DNA from: Latescibacteria bacterium UBA6620
GTDB taxonomy: Bacteria; Latescibacterota; UBA2968
Length of the DNA: 64,000 nucleotides
NCBI GenBank assembly: GCA_002433075.1
Contig: DJHM01000022.1
Span: forward strand, 312,911-376,910
Direction: 5' to 3'
In this document: one piece after another, positions 7,737 to 16,985 of the stretch
How positions within the stretch are numbered: the stretch's first letter is position 1
How the letters are laid out: each line of letters starts with the position of its first letter
Made by a program: the position numbers and the translations under genes
Notes under the pieces: model-generated
Told to the model about the DNA's origin: nothing
Databases searched by the model: none
Seen by the model: the letters and a program-made list of their open reading frames with translations, nothing else

Positions 7737-9514
7737 TCGACAACTTCCGTCGGCTCGATGGCTTGAAGCCTCGTCATGTGTTCGAAGCGACCCCTCGCTC
7801 CCACAAGTTCCTGGTAGGTTCCCTGTTCAACAATTCGGCCTTCATCGATGACATAGATCTTGTCAGCATGCACGACGGTTGACAGTCGATGCGCGATCAC
7901 GAGAATCGTCGTGTCTTCCGCGATCGACTCTACCGCTTCCTGAATCGAACGTTCGGATTCCGTATCGAGTGAACTGGTTGCCTCGTCCAGAATCAGAAGA
8001 TCGGGCTTCCGGAGTATGGCTCGTGCGAGAGCGACCCGCTGTGCCTGCCCTCCCGACAATCTCACCCCACGATCACCAACAAGCGTCTCATAACCATCGG
8101 GCAGGTCCCGGATGAAACTGTCCGCGTTTGCAAGCTTACAGGCATTTACAAGCTCCGTCTCGGTCGCGTCGTCCTTTGCCCAGTGCAAATTTTCTCGAAT
8201 CGTCGTATTGAACAGCGGAGCGTCCTGCGGTACGTACCCCACCCGGTCACGAAACGACTGAAGATCGAATTCCTCGAGCGGTCTCCCATCGATCAGAATG
8301 TCACCCTGGCTGGGTGCCAGAAATCCCATCACGAGGTCTATGAGCGTAGATTTCCCGGAACCTGACGGCCCAACGAACGCCACCATGGTTCCAGTCTCGA
8401 CCTCCAGACTGATATTCGAAAGGGTCTCAGACTGATCGGGGTAGGCGTAGGTTACATTCTTCACCTGAATCCCGCGTCCCAATCCAGCAAACCGATGCTC
8501 GCCTCGCGGGTGACGCAGGCGAGCGGCCTCGTCGTTCAACCGCCGAATCTGTTCATAGCTCGGGAAGAAGTTCGACAGCGAGTTTCTCTGCTTCGCAATC
8601 TCCGCTACCGACGGCATCGTATGCCGGAGTGCCCAGAGGAGAACGGCCATCTCCGCTACCGGGACGTCGTAGGATCTTGCCATGAACAGTGCAAAAACGA
8701 CCACGATCAGTCCCAGCGGCTCGTATCCGAAGGGGGTTGCCAGGGCCAAAGTCTGGGACCGAGTCGTTGCCGTTCGGTGGGCGTCGTAAGCTTCTTCGAG
8801 TGCACGTTGACTCTTTGTCTGGTTTCCGAATCCCAGGATCAGCTTTGCGGCCCCCAGACTCTCGTGCATAATGTGGTTCATATGATTGGCCGTACTCGTG
8901 TTAATCTGACCAAGGCGATAATTCATCCGCCCAAGCAAGAAGAACGGCACCACGAGTACAAGCGCAAAGACCAAGCTGGCTGCAGTCACCTGCCAGGAGA
9001 TCGTAAGCGGCACGGCCATGTAAAAGCAGACCTGGATTCCGTTGGCAAAGAACAAAGCCGTTGCACTGAAGGCGTTGCCCACAACGCCGACCTCTCTCGT
9101 GAACGTATTGATCAGGCTGCCCTGTATCTTCGTCGTGAAAAACAGCCATCGGGCGGAGAAGAACGTCCTGAACGACTCGACGATCAGGTCTCGCATCACG
9201 GCGTATTTTACGCGAATCATCGAGTATCGGGCGAGAATCAGCAGGCCGTTCTTGAGAAACTGGAACCCGAGGAAAATGATGAGAAAATTGGACAGCGTCG
9301 CTTGAAGTCCAATCCGCTCCAGATACGATGAGGCTTGGGCAGTGATGGGACTGGATCCTTCCAGTCCGGGGTTGAGAAACGCATCGACCACCGGCGCCAA
9401 AGAGAAGATCGAGAGCACACCTGCCGCGTTCACGACCAACAGCAGAAGAATGTTGCCCACGAGAAGGACCGGGTGCCTGTCGAAGACCTCCCTAAGGAAC
9501 TCAACGATCCTCAT
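7733..9514 (-). CDS. ABC exporter, fused permease and ATPase (MsbA-like)
   Basis: Product of 593 aa. The N-terminal half holds the transmembrane domain, opening with a long hydrophobic helix (PVLLVGNILLLLVV) and further membrane segments. The C-terminal ATPase has Walker A GPSGSGKST near residue 380, Q-loop PQDAPLF, signature LSGGQAQRVALARAI and Walker B LLILDEATSSLD. Probable role: flipping a lipid-linked glycan or another large lipid across the inner membrane. The ATG at 9514 was chosen because AAAGAG precedes it and the N-terminus then begins MRIVEFL; an upstream extension of 35 codons is shadow sequence. It overlaps the methyltransferase by 14 bp. Confidence 0.93.
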   Translation of the reverse strand: MRIVEFLREVFDRHPVLLVGNILLLLVVNAAGVLSIFSLAPVVDAFLNPGLEGSSPITAQASSYLERIGLQATLSNFLIIFLGFQFLKNGLLILARYSMIRVKYAVMRDLIVESFRTFFSARWLFFTTKIQGSLINTFTREVGVVGNAFSATALFFANGIQVCFYMAVPLTISWQVTAASLVFALVLVVPFFLLGRMNYRLGQINTSTANHMNHIMHESLGAAKLILGFGNQTKSQRALEEAYDAHRTATTRSQTLALATPFGYEPLGLIVVVFALFMARSYDVPVAEMAVLLWALRHTMPSVAEIAKQRNSLSNFFPSYEQIRRLNDEAARLRHPRGEHRFAGLGRGIQVKNVTYAYPDQSETLSNISLEVETGTMVAFVGPSGSGKSTLIDLVMGFLAPSQGDILIDGRPLEEFDLQSFRDRVGYVPQDAPLFNTTIRENLHWAKDDATETELVNACKLANADSFIRDLPDGYETLVGDRGVRLSGGQAQRVALARAILRKPDLLILDEATSSLDTESERSIQEAVESIAEDTTILVIAHRLSTVVHADKIYVIDEGRIVEQGTYQELVGARGRFEHMTRLQAIEPTEVVE

Positions 9515-10169
9515 CGCGTCTCTTTCTGGCGGTGAAAAGTACGTGTCGGTGCAGGTAGCCCCGGTCAACTCGTCGGGTCGAGATCGAATCGAATCCATTG
9601 TTCCTGAGCAGGTCAGCAAAACGCCCGGTCTCTATGAAGGCAACCTCACTCCCCATCGTAATCCTCAGAACTCTCACTGCCAGTATCTCCTGGGCAGTCG
9701 CCACACAGTGACGCCAACCGGTCGATCGTTCAACTTCCTTGACCACAAGCAAGCCGCCCTGGCGCAACGCCGAGGAGCACATCTCAACAATCCTGTCCTG
9801 CTCCACTTCCTCGAGGAGATAGAGCACATCCACGAGCGAAACCGATTCGAACAGCTCTCCACGAACCTCCCCGATCCCTTTTCCGAAACGAGCTCCTTCG
9901 ATCCGGGCCAGGTGGGCTTGTTCGATTTTCTCCGCGGAGGCATCGACCCCACACAACTCTTGCTTTGCACTGCGCCCCCGTAGAAGGGCGAGCAGAATAC
10001 CCGACCCGCACCCCACATCAAGATGCTTGCCACAAGCGGGTATCACTTCCATAACTGCATCGAAAGGACAGAGTATCCTTCGCACCACAACGTGGATCCT
10101 GGACCAGACTCCTGCAGATCGGTAACACCGGAGAAGGTATCGGAGATCTTCCGCTAGTACGGGCCCCAT
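9501..10169 (-). CDS. Class I SAM-dependent methyltransferase
   Basis: Product of 222 aa. HLDVGCGSGILLALL is motif I of class I methyltransferases and CGVDASAEKI the acidic second strand; SLVDVLYLLEE resembles motif IV. ATG at 10169 follows the preceding stop by three bases, with AAGGAAG as ribosome binding site. The target is not evident; as the gene sits beside another methyltransferase and an ABC exporter it probably decorates the glycan or its lipid carrier. Confidence 0.82.
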   Translation of the reverse strand: MGPVLAEDLRYLLRCYRSAGVWSRIHVVVRRILCPFDAVMEVIPACGKHLDVGCGSGILLALLRGRSAKQELCGVDASAEKIEQAHLARIEGARFGKGIGEVRGELFESVSLVDVLYLLEEVEQDRIVEMCSSALRQGGLLVVKEVERSTGWRHCVATAQEILAVRVLRITMGSEVAFIETGRFADLLRNNGFDSISTRRVDRGYLHRHVLFTARKRRDEDR

Positions 10170-10172
10170 CCA

Positions 10173-10907
10173 TCACTTCCTTGCAATGCACATGAGCCCT
10201 ACACCGAACGGAAAATCCATGTATCTCAACAGGGCAGCTTCAACCTCCAGGACCTGTCGGAGGGCCTGATTCAGAAGCCCATCGAAATCAAACTGCCCGA
10301 CCACATCATCGGGCCGTTGGGGTCGGAGCAAACCCACCCGTTGTGCCATTCGTGCAACCAGCACCGCAGGAAAGAGAATCGTGTTCACATAGCTCAACCG
10401 TGAGAGCGTGAAGCCAGCGGCCCTTACCTTGCGACCAAGCTCCGATTTCAAATAGCGCCGCTTGTGATGGACCGCCTCGTCGTGGTAGCTCCAGAGCATT
10501 CTGTAGGCTGAGGTTAAGACGCACACGTGGCCGCCACGTCGGCATACCCGAAACAGCTCTGCAAGTAGTGCTTCGTCGTCTAGATGCTCGATCACGCCGA
10601 AAGCCGTCACCAGGGAAAAACTATCTTCCCTGAACGGGATTTCGGCAGCAGATCCTCGTGCTAAAGATCCTGAGAACCGAGCCCGACAGAATGAGAGCGC
10701 CTCCCACGACACGTCCATCCCGATCGTTCGATGGTGGCTGTGCAATCTCTCAGTCCAGGCTCCCGTGCCGCAACCCACATCAAGAATCGGGTGGCTCTGA
10801 TGCAAATGTAGTGCCCGAATCTGGCGATCGAAGACAGACCGCATGCCAGCAAACCACCAGTTGCTGCGTTCCACCTCGTAGAACTGACGGTAAACATCGG
10901 GCTTCAC
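10173..10907 (-). CDS. Class I SAM-dependent methyltransferase (Methyltransf_11 type)
   Basis: Product of 244 aa from the GTG at 10907, which overlaps the YdjC-like stop (GTGA) and has AAGGGAAG just upstream; the longer frame is antisense-type shadow of the neighbour. ILDVGCGTGAWTERL is motif I, MDVSWEAL the second strand, and AFGVIEHLDDEALLAELFRV the motif IV/post-motif region of the UbiE-like group. A YEVERSNWWFAGMR opening is typical of methyltransferases from polysaccharide loci. The C-terminal part has a hydrophobic patch around VNTILFPAVLVARMA that could touch the membrane. Substrate unknown. Confidence 0.85.
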   Translation of the reverse strand: MKPDVYRQFYEVERSNWWFAGMRSVFDRQIRALHLHQSHPILDVGCGTGAWTERLHSHHRTIGMDVSWEALSFCRARFSGSLARGSAAEIPFREDSFSLVTAFGVIEHLDDEALLAELFRVCRRGGHVCVLTSAYRMLWSYHDEAVHHKRRYLKSELGRKVRAAGFTLSRLSYVNTILFPAVLVARMAQRVGLLRPQRPDDVVGQFDFDGLLNQALRQVLEVEAALLRYMDFPFGVGLMCIARK

Positions 10908-11755
10908 GCACACTTCCCTTTCATCTGAGTGAAGTTTGTCAGCCGTACGGAGTTCCCTTCGATCGAAGCTCGTGCTTCGGGTGAACTCAGAGCTTCTTTC
11001 TCCCCGCTCCAGTCGTACCCCCAGTCGTAGCGGTCGTTCAGAGAGGGTGTGGTGCAACCGGGATGTACCACCAACTCGTTCAGACCCGGCCGCAGTCCTT
11101 CTACAGTGCCCTGCAACGTTTCCCTGGAAAGACGGCCGCTCAGGTGCAGACCCGGAGTGAACCGTGCGCTTCGCAGGTTTCCCTTCGTAGATCTCCTGGC
11201 GCAACTCCAAACGTTCAAACCCAACCTGGCGAATGAAACAGCCGGGTTAGAACTCCAGACGCTGTCAAAACGCGGTATCCTCACGAACGGGATGCCAAAC
11301 TGTTGTGCCAGGCTAACCACGTGGTGCCACACCCCAGGCAGAACGTGAACGTGCTGGTGACTGTCGAGATGCCCCACAGTGATTTCACGGTCGAGAAGCA
11401 CCTTGACCTGCCGCTCGAGCTCCAACCGCACGTGCCCGGGTTCGATCCGCCCCCGGACGAGAGCAGAAACAAAGTGTCGATAGTCACGATGGAAACGACC
11501 CTCTTCCCCCACGAGACTGCGAACTTGATCGAGCGGCGACAGCGGCGTCTCCTCGATCAACGTGAGATGGACACCAACGCCCAGGTCAGGACAGGACGAC
11601 AGGAGATCCAACGCGTGGTCAAAAGATCGACCACACGAGGCAATCGACGAGGATGTGACGATTCCCCGGCGATGGGCCTCGACAACGCCATGATTGATGT
11701 CCTCGTGCAGCCCGAGGTCGTCAGCGTTAACGACGAGGAGTGATTCAGTCTTCAC
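10904..11755 (-). CDS. YdjC/ChbG-family carbohydrate deacetylase
   Basis: Product of 283 aa. NADDLGLHEDINHGV at the N-terminus, GVGVHLTLIEE, and GHLDSHQHVHVLPGV carry the Asp and His metal ligands of the YdjC/HpnK hydrolases. These remove acetyl groups from N-acetyl sugars, including lipid-linked ones. Between a polyprenyl-phosphate-type GT2 and methyltransferases it could deacetylate a lipid-linked HexNAc (inference). It overlaps the GT2 stop by 11 bp. Confidence 0.87.
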   Translation of the reverse strand: MKTESLLVVNADDLGLHEDINHGVVEAHRRGIVTSSSIASCGRSFDHALDLLSSCPDLGVGVHLTLIEETPLSPLDQVRSLVGEEGRFHRDYRHFVSALVRGRIEPGHVRLELERQVKVLLDREITVGHLDSHQHVHVLPGVWHHVVSLAQQFGIPFVRIPRFDSVWSSNPAVSFARLGLNVWSCARRSTKGNLRSARFTPGLHLSGRLSRETLQGTVEGLRPGLNELVVHPGCTTPSLNDRYDWGYDWSGEKEALSSPEARASIEGNSVRLTNFTQMKGKCA

Positions 11756-12734
11756 GTCGAAGGGCTTTGGAGCGCTCCCTGATCAGATAGGCAGGCCTTT
11801 CTTTGACCTGATCATAGACTCGGCCCAGATATTCTCCGAGCAATCCGATACCGATCAGCTGGATACCCCCGAAAAAGATGATGGACGTGGCGACGGTCGC
11901 CCATCCGGGTTGGATTCGCTCGGGATATCCTGAGATGTAGGCGTAGACACCGCTTGCCACAACGAAGGCGCCATAGAGAAACGCACCACTGGCAACGACC
12001 ACACCGGACAGCGTAAACAGCCTCAGCGGCAACACCGAGAAGGACAATACACCATCGAGTCCTAGCCGAAAAAGCTGGCGAAAATTGAACTTCGATCTGC
12101 CCGCCCGGCGAGGTTCAACATCGTAATCGATCGTGACCTGGCGGTAACCGATCCATTTGGTGAGGCCGCGAAGGAACTTCGGCCGCTCGTTCATTCCTGT
12201 GATGGCGAGTAATGCCCTCCGATCGAGCAGGCGAAAGTCCGATTGGCCGCTCTCCAGTTGAAGACCCGAAAGACGACTTAACAGCGCGTAGAATCCCCAA
12301 TCCACAAGCTTGCGTGCGAGTGACCTCGATCGGTCCTTCCTTTTCAAAGTGAATACGATCTCAGCCCCCTCCTTCCAATGCTTAAGCATCTCTGGCAAGA
12401 CTTCCGGCGGGTGCTGAAGATCAGCGTCCATGGAAATGATCGGGTTGCCGCTGGCCATTTCCAGACCGGCGATGATCGCCCCCTGGTGCCCAAAGTTACG
12501 AGAAAGGCTGACAAATTGAACCCGCTCGTCCTTCGCTGACAACTTTCGAAGCACATCAAGCGTGGTATCATCGCTCCCGTTGTCTACAATCAGTAGCTGA
12601 AAACTCTCGCCGTCGCTTTCAAGAGACCTTCGAACCCTTTCATAGAGATTCTCTAGGTTCTCCGCCTCGTTGTACGCCGGCGCGACGACCGAGACGACAT
12701 CGGGACGGGGACTGGAATCCGGCGGCATGCTCAT
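11745..12734 (-). CDS. GT2 glycosyltransferase, polyprenyl-phosphate sugar transferase (GtrB/DPM1-like)
   Basis: Product of 329 aa from the ATG at 12734 (ATGA with the upstream stop). The catalytic half has VAPAYNEAENLENL, IVDNGSDDTT and ISMDADLQHPPEV (the DXD-bearing motif), then QSDFRLLDRRAL. Two hydrophobic hairpin segments follow (LFTLSGVVVASGAFLYGAF and ATSIIFFGGIQLIGIGLLG), as in GtrB, ArnC and DPM1 enzymes, which charge undecaprenyl phosphate with a sugar at the cytoplasmic face. The product would feed a lumenal transferase; the polytopic protein two genes downstream in transcription is a candidate partner. Confidence 0.92.
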   Translation of the reverse strand: MSMPPDSSPRPDVVSVVAPAYNEAENLENLYERVRRSLESDGESFQLLIVDNGSDDTTLDVLRKLSAKDERVQFVSLSRNFGHQGAIIAGLEMASGNPIISMDADLQHPPEVLPEMLKHWKEGAEIVFTLKRKDRSRSLARKLVDWGFYALLSRLSGLQLESGQSDFRLLDRRALLAITGMNERPKFLRGLTKWIGYRQVTIDYDVEPRRAGRSKFNFRQLFRLGLDGVLSFSVLPLRLFTLSGVVVASGAFLYGAFVVASGVYAYISGYPERIQPGWATVATSIIFFGGIQLIGIGLLGEYLGRVYDQVKERPAYLIRERSKALRRED

Positions 12735-13270
12735 TCTTTCGCCTCTGCGGGGCTGTCTTCGGGCGCGAGGCGCCAAAGCTCATCGGCAAACGGCCGAGCA
12801 CGATCCGCGAATGCTCGAAGATGTTCCAGCTTGCGGATTCTCTCACTTTCAGAACCACTGACGGTTCGCTGAATACCCAGCAGAACGCCCGACACTGCGC
12901 TCTTCGCCAACTGCTTTGTGGGTAGAGACTTCAGTTCGGCCATTAACATCCTGACCGTCACGAGGGAGACGACGGATCCGACCAGCAACACGCACAGGGT
13001 CTTGATGAAGAAGGGTTTCAACTTGAGCAACGACTTGTCCCACGACCGTTTTCTTACAGGAAACCCAAGCTCCTCGGTGATTTCCCACTCCGACGCTGTG
13101 CGTAGAAGCGCTGCTCGGCGAGCGGCCAGGTCGTCATAAACGGCCTGAAGATCGGAACCGATGGAAACGATCGAGAGTTCTGGGATCATCAGGCAGAATT
13201 CTCCACCTCTCTCTTTCAGAATGATGCTATAGGCGTTTCTGGCGGCGCCTTCCGGTTCCTCCTTGGCCAT
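12731..13270 (-). CDS. Hypothetical single-span membrane protein
   Basis: Product of 179 aa. It starts hydrophilic, with an HicB-like stretch (RGGEFCLMIPELSIVSIG), has one clear membrane helix near residues 88-108 (FFIKTLCVLLVGSVVSLVTV), and ends in a charged, likely helical region. I recognise no family. The ATG at 13270 lies three bases after the previous stop, and its stop overlaps the GT2 start, so it is cotranslated with membrane glycosylation genes. Confidence 0.65.
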   Translation of the reverse strand: MAKEEPEGAARNAYSIILKERGGEFCLMIPELSIVSIGSDLQAVYDDLAARRAALLRTASEWEITEELGFPVRKRSWDKSLLKLKPFFIKTLCVLLVGSVVSLVTVRMLMAELKSLPTKQLAKSAVSGVLLGIQRTVSGSESERIRKLEHLRAFADRARPFADELWRLAPEDSPAEAKE

Positions 13271-13273
13271 TGT

Positions 13274-14815
13274 CTACGCTCCGTATCGGGGGGCGACGTC
13301 TTCGTTTCCGACGATAGAAGAATGGAGTCCTGCCCGGCGTCTCTCTACCAGGATGACCGCGCCCAAGGTCGGAATCAGGTAGAGAAGCATCGTTGTGATC
13401 AGAGACGGTTCTGAGATCACGTGAGGGGCCGGCACGAAAAGAACGTTTGGGAGGAACGAGAAACCCAGCAGGGCGACCATAATCGAGAGTGACGACCTCC
13501 ACCTCCAAAGGATCCTGCCTCCCGCAAGGATTCCCCCTACTGCCACCGCCACAGCAAGTATCATGGAGAGGGCGTTTCTTATCCCATTGAAGGGTCTGAC
13601 GGCGTAAGCGGACACGAAGTGCAGCGGCTTGCTCAGATAGTTCGCGATAACGGCCATTGGAGATTCGGAGAGAATCCGCAGATACTCCGATCTGATGATC
13701 TCTTCGTGCCGTTCGTAGCTAATCACTCCCTCTTCTCCTCTGGCCCGGGCGATCGATCGGGCCTTCTCGAAAACGACGGAGTCGCGTCCCCACTCGATTC
13801 CGTACTCTCGACGAAGAAATTCGCTCGTCCCCAGACCCTTGTAGATCGTATCCCAGAATAAATGCCGAGAGGTTGCGCTGCTGTAGGACGGGTCGGTTCC
13901 CGTAACCAGATGCAGCCGAAGCAATCCGTAGCCCCCAAGCAACAGCACGACGGGCCAGATAGCGATCGTACTGAAAACGTGACTTCCCAGGGAAGGTGCT
14001 TTACACTGATGCCAGGCAAGGGCCAAGAGGGCCACCAGCGCCACCGCAAAGACGTAAGACGAGGCGGAGCTCCTTGCGTGAATCGCCAACATCAAGATCC
14101 CCACCTGAATGGCTGCGGCAGAGATGTGGAATAACGTCGGGCGCGATCGACCCACAACAAGAACGGCAAGATGAAGAGCGGGAAGAATGGCCAGTACGGA
14201 AAGGAATCGAGAGTTATGCACGGTCTGCAGCGGGATCCCTACATCGTGGGCGGAGGTTACAGTTGCGTAGTGTGCACACACGAACAGGACAAGCAGGTGA
14301 AGAAGCTCCGTTCGCCTTCGAAAGGCGAGGGAAAACGCTACCAACGATACCGCGAGAATAGAGACATACAGGAAGAGGAAGCTTGAAAGGCGAACTCCGA
14401 AGATTGCCAGCGCGTATTTGTAGAAGGTGGCAAGTCCGACATCTTCCCTGGCTAGGATGTACGTCTGGTCGGTGTCTTGGATTTCCAGCTGTGTGGACCG
14501 ATCCAGTGCTCGCTGAAGCGTGGGTCCGTGCGTCAAAAGCTCGCTCAAGGTCTTGTTGCGTCGCCGAAGATTATCTGGGACATTCGTCAGTCCATCCTGG
14601 ATGAGACCATCGTGAACGCGAGCGAATCCGACATAGCCCCTCGATCCATACATAAGGTCGGAGATCGCGATCCCAAGCAAGGCGCTGTGTCTTCCGATCG
14701 GCTGAGGAATCGTCTCATGCATTCCAAGATCCAAAGCCTGGAAGACGGTCAACGAAAACACACACGCCGACACCAGCATCAGGCACGCGCGAAGGCGTCT
14801 ATGGCCCACGGCCAT
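13274..14815 (-). CDS. Polytopic membrane protein of the glycan locus
   Basis: Product of 513 aa from the ATG at 14815, one base inside the previous stop (TGATG). It has about ten hydrophobic segments split by one large loop near residues 320-400 (the region around LGTSEFLRREYGIEWGRD), then two or three more segments at the C-terminus. The layout resembles lumenal glycosyltransferases of the GT-C type or O-antigen membrane enzymes, but I see no diagnostic DD/DE or Wzy motif I can name. Neighbouring GtrB-like and deacetylase genes support a role in glycan transfer at the membrane (inference). Confidence 0.72.
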   Translation of the reverse strand: MAVGHRRLRACLMLVSACVFSLTVFQALDLGMHETIPQPIGRHSALLGIAISDLMYGSRGYVGFARVHDGLIQDGLTNVPDNLRRRNKTLSELLTHGPTLQRALDRSTQLEIQDTDQTYILAREDVGLATFYKYALAIFGVRLSSFLFLYVSILAVSLVAFSLAFRRRTELLHLLVLFVCAHYATVTSAHDVGIPLQTVHNSRFLSVLAILPALHLAVLVVGRSRPTLFHISAAAIQVGILMLAIHARSSASSYVFAVALVALLALAWHQCKAPSLGSHVFSTIAIWPVVLLLGGYGLLRLHLVTGTDPSYSSATSRHLFWDTIYKGLGTSEFLRREYGIEWGRDSVVFEKARSIARARGEEGVISYERHEEIIRSEYLRILSESPMAVIANYLSKPLHFVSAYAVRPFNGIRNALSMILAVAVAVGGILAGGRILWRWRSSLSIMVALLGFSFLPNVLFVPAPHVISEPSLITTMLLYLIPTLGAVILVERRRAGLHSSIVGNEDVAPRYGA

Positions 14816-15786
14816 CACCTCAGCCACCGCGATTCGGAGTTCTCCGTGAAGGGCAGATCGTTCGTATCCAAGCGCGGAAGTGTATACGGATCCTTCAAGT
14901 TCGACACGACTCCCGTTTCAACAGCCAGTCCCATCGCGCACCCGGATCTTTGAAGAATGTCGATCGTCCGCCGGTCGTAGCTCCCGGCTGGATAGCACAT
15001 GATCCAGTCTGAGGGTTTCTGTCCCCATATATCCAGCATCAGTTCGACGGAGTTGAGGATCTCCTGTTCTTGTTGTTGGTCCGAAAGCGTCTCCAGGAAG
15101 CGGTGCGAATGAGCGTGACTGCCGACCTCCATGCCGTGCCTGTGCATCGTCTTTAGCTCTGGGACCGTCAGATACCATTCATCGACAATCACACTTTCAT
15201 CTTCGGCAACGTTTCGCCGAAACAGATCGTCGGTGATGTCCTCACGAACGGGCTCCGGAAGCCGAGCCTGCAGGAGCCGCTTAATGAGAACAATTTCAAT
15301 AGGGTCATACTTACCCTCTACCGCATAGCGCTGCCAGAGCTCGGCATCCTCAGGTATTTCGAAATGCCGTCGGTGTGGCTTCAGGAGATGAAATACTTTC
15401 TCCAGCAAAGCCTTGGCATCCTCACACACTGCCAGAACAAGCTGGAGCTTATGGACGCCCAGGAGACACCGTTCGACGATTGCCTTCGACGGTGGAAAAA
15501 AGCAGCCCGTAAGCCCTCGTTCCTCCAGCATTGGAAAGACGGTCACGAAATGATCGAGAAAACCATCGTCGAAGGTCAAAAGGCACGCACGCTGTGGGAG
15601 CTTCGACTCGCCCTTCACTGCCGCAACCACCTCACGGCCCGAGCAGACCGTGTAATGCTTCTGAATGAAATCCAACTGACCGGAGAACTCGCTCGTTGTA
15701 AGCGCTTTGATTCCAGGATATCTGCTACGACTCAGGTCGCGGACGTAGTGATACATCACAATCGTCAGCAGGGGCCTCTGTTTCAT
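14815..15786 (-). CDS. Polysaccharide deacetylase (NodB homology)
   Basis: Product of 323 aa from ATG 15786 (TGATG with the upstream stop). IVMYHYVRD opens the fold, LLTFDDGFLDHF carries the Asp-Asp pair of the NodB domain, and MEVGSHAHSHRFL gives the two metal-binding His residues. The closing CYPAGSYDRRT segment fits the family. The region between LTFDDG and SHAHSH is longer than in minimal NodB domains. Probable reaction: removal of N- or O-acetyl from a polysaccharide or lipid-linked sugar. No signal peptide is visible, suggesting cytoplasmic or membrane-surface action. Confidence 0.9.
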   Translation of the reverse strand: MKQRPLLTIVMYHYVRDLSRSRYPGIKALTTSEFSGQLDFIQKHYTVCSGREVVAAVKGESKLPQRACLLTFDDGFLDHFVTVFPMLEERGLTGCFFPPSKAIVERCLLGVHKLQLVLAVCEDAKALLEKVFHLLKPHRRHFEIPEDAELWQRYAVEGKYDPIEIVLIKRLLQARLPEPVREDITDDLFRRNVAEDESVIVDEWYLTVPELKTMHRHGMEVGSHAHSHRFLETLSDQQQEQEILNSVELMLDIWGQKPSDWIMCYPAGSYDRRTIDILQRSGCAMGLAVETGVVSNLKDPYTLPRLDTNDLPFTENSESRWLR

Positions 15787-16967
15787 CAGTAGACCCAACT
15801 TCCTTCGCGTCCCAGAAGGTTAGGTCGATCCTGATCGTTTTCCGACTTGACGATGTAGGTGTCGCCGAACGGGATCTGTGACTGTCTATCGGGCACCGAC
15901 AGACGAAAGAACGCATTGATCGGCGTCCCCCCGTAGCTCAGCGGTTGGAACCAGATCGGAACGCTACAAATGTCCGGCCCGAAGGACGCTGTCTGTCCCC
16001 TGAAACCGAGCTCCTTCATCAGGGATCCAAACCGTGGTGACCCACAGTAGAAATCAGCCATGAGGCATCCTTCCCTGGTCGCCCAACTCAGAACCCCTCC
16101 GATGAGCGCATGGAGGTCACGATCGGTTTTGCCGGACCAGGCCTGATCGTTTGCTGGCAGGATCTCGATGATTCTCAGAACATTGGCACCATCCAGACTG
16201 ATGTGTTCCCTCGTGCAGATCTGTTCCAGCCTGGCCACGATGGTCCCGCTGCTCAACGGGTCGCCGAAGAAGTGATATTGGAAAGCAGGAGAGTCGACGT
16301 ACCTCCAACGGAGGTACGCTTCGGATCTGTGGATCGCGAAGATACCGCTTGGGTAGGTTACTCGCTCCCAGACCTCAGAAATCGTATCCAGGTCCGGATC
16401 GTGCGGCGCCACGGGATCGGCAGGCTTGCAACCATCCATCCATCTCTCGATCTCTGACAGATCAACCTTGTTGGCAAGCAGTTCCCAATAGCCGCCGCTT
16501 TGGAGCGGGAGTACGTATCGATGGAGAGCGTCCAGGTTCTGCCAGCCATTCTTCATGTATATAGGTGCGGATGTTTGGCGATTGGATCCGAGGCTTGTGA
16601 TGACGCGCGGAGAAATCTCGACGGTCTTCTCGTACATCCGATACCCCAGCTTCCGTCCTCTCAGTTCTCCGCGGATGTTCCAGAACGCATAGGTTCCGCC
16701 CTGGACGATTGACACCTTCCCGTCTTCCCCCGGTACCTGGAACAAACCAGGAATCATTCCTCTGAAACCAGCGACCTCGCCGTTCCATTCGAGCACGACG
16801 GAGGTGATCGCACCGTTTTCGTTTCCAACCCCCCGGTAAAACCAATCGAACAGCCAATCCTGGGTGATCGAATAATCCGCTCGCACGTGGTCCCGTATGA
16901 ACGCCCGGACAGCGGGTCCATCCTCCTGAACATACCTTCTCACGCAAATGTCGCCGTCGGCACTCAT
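15786..16967 (-). CDS. GNAT-fold acyltransferase-like protein (paralogue 1)
   Basis: Product of 393 aa. The N-terminal part has a GNAT-like pattern (VRRYVQEDGPAVRAFIRDH, EVAGFRGMIPGLF, RGRKLGYRMYEKTV). Further on, YLRWRYVDSPAFQYHFF and a closing DTYIVKSENDQDRP pair with YLNWRYIDIPKHSYRI and DSWYITKGDSDIDR in the protein at 19269-20324, so the two are paralogues. Both lie in the FkbH-ACP neighbourhood; they may transfer the ACP-bound acyl group to an amino sugar (inference). No other function can be assigned from sequence. Confidence 0.75.
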   Translation of the reverse strand: MSADGDICVRRYVQEDGPAVRAFIRDHVRADYSITQDWLFDWFYRGVGNENGAITSVVLEWNGEVAGFRGMIPGLFQVPGEDGKVSIVQGGTYAFWNIRGELRGRKLGYRMYEKTVEISPRVITSLGSNRQTSAPIYMKNGWQNLDALHRYVLPLQSGGYWELLANKVDLSEIERWMDGCKPADPVAPHDPDLDTISEVWERVTYPSGIFAIHRSEAYLRWRYVDSPAFQYHFFGDPLSSGTIVARLEQICTREHISLDGANVLRIIEILPANDQAWSGKTDRDLHALIGGVLSWATREGCLMADFYCGSPRFGSLMKELGFRGQTASFGPDICSVPIWFQPLSYGGTPINAFFRLSVPDRQSQIPFGDTYIVKSENDQDRPNLLGREGSWVY

Positions 16968-16985
16968 CTCGAATCCGTGTGCGCC

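Noticed and set aside
8495..9331. Long plus-strand frame inside the ABC exporter
   Set aside because: Antisense shadow of a clear ABC transporter with all ATPase motifs; composition not protein-like.
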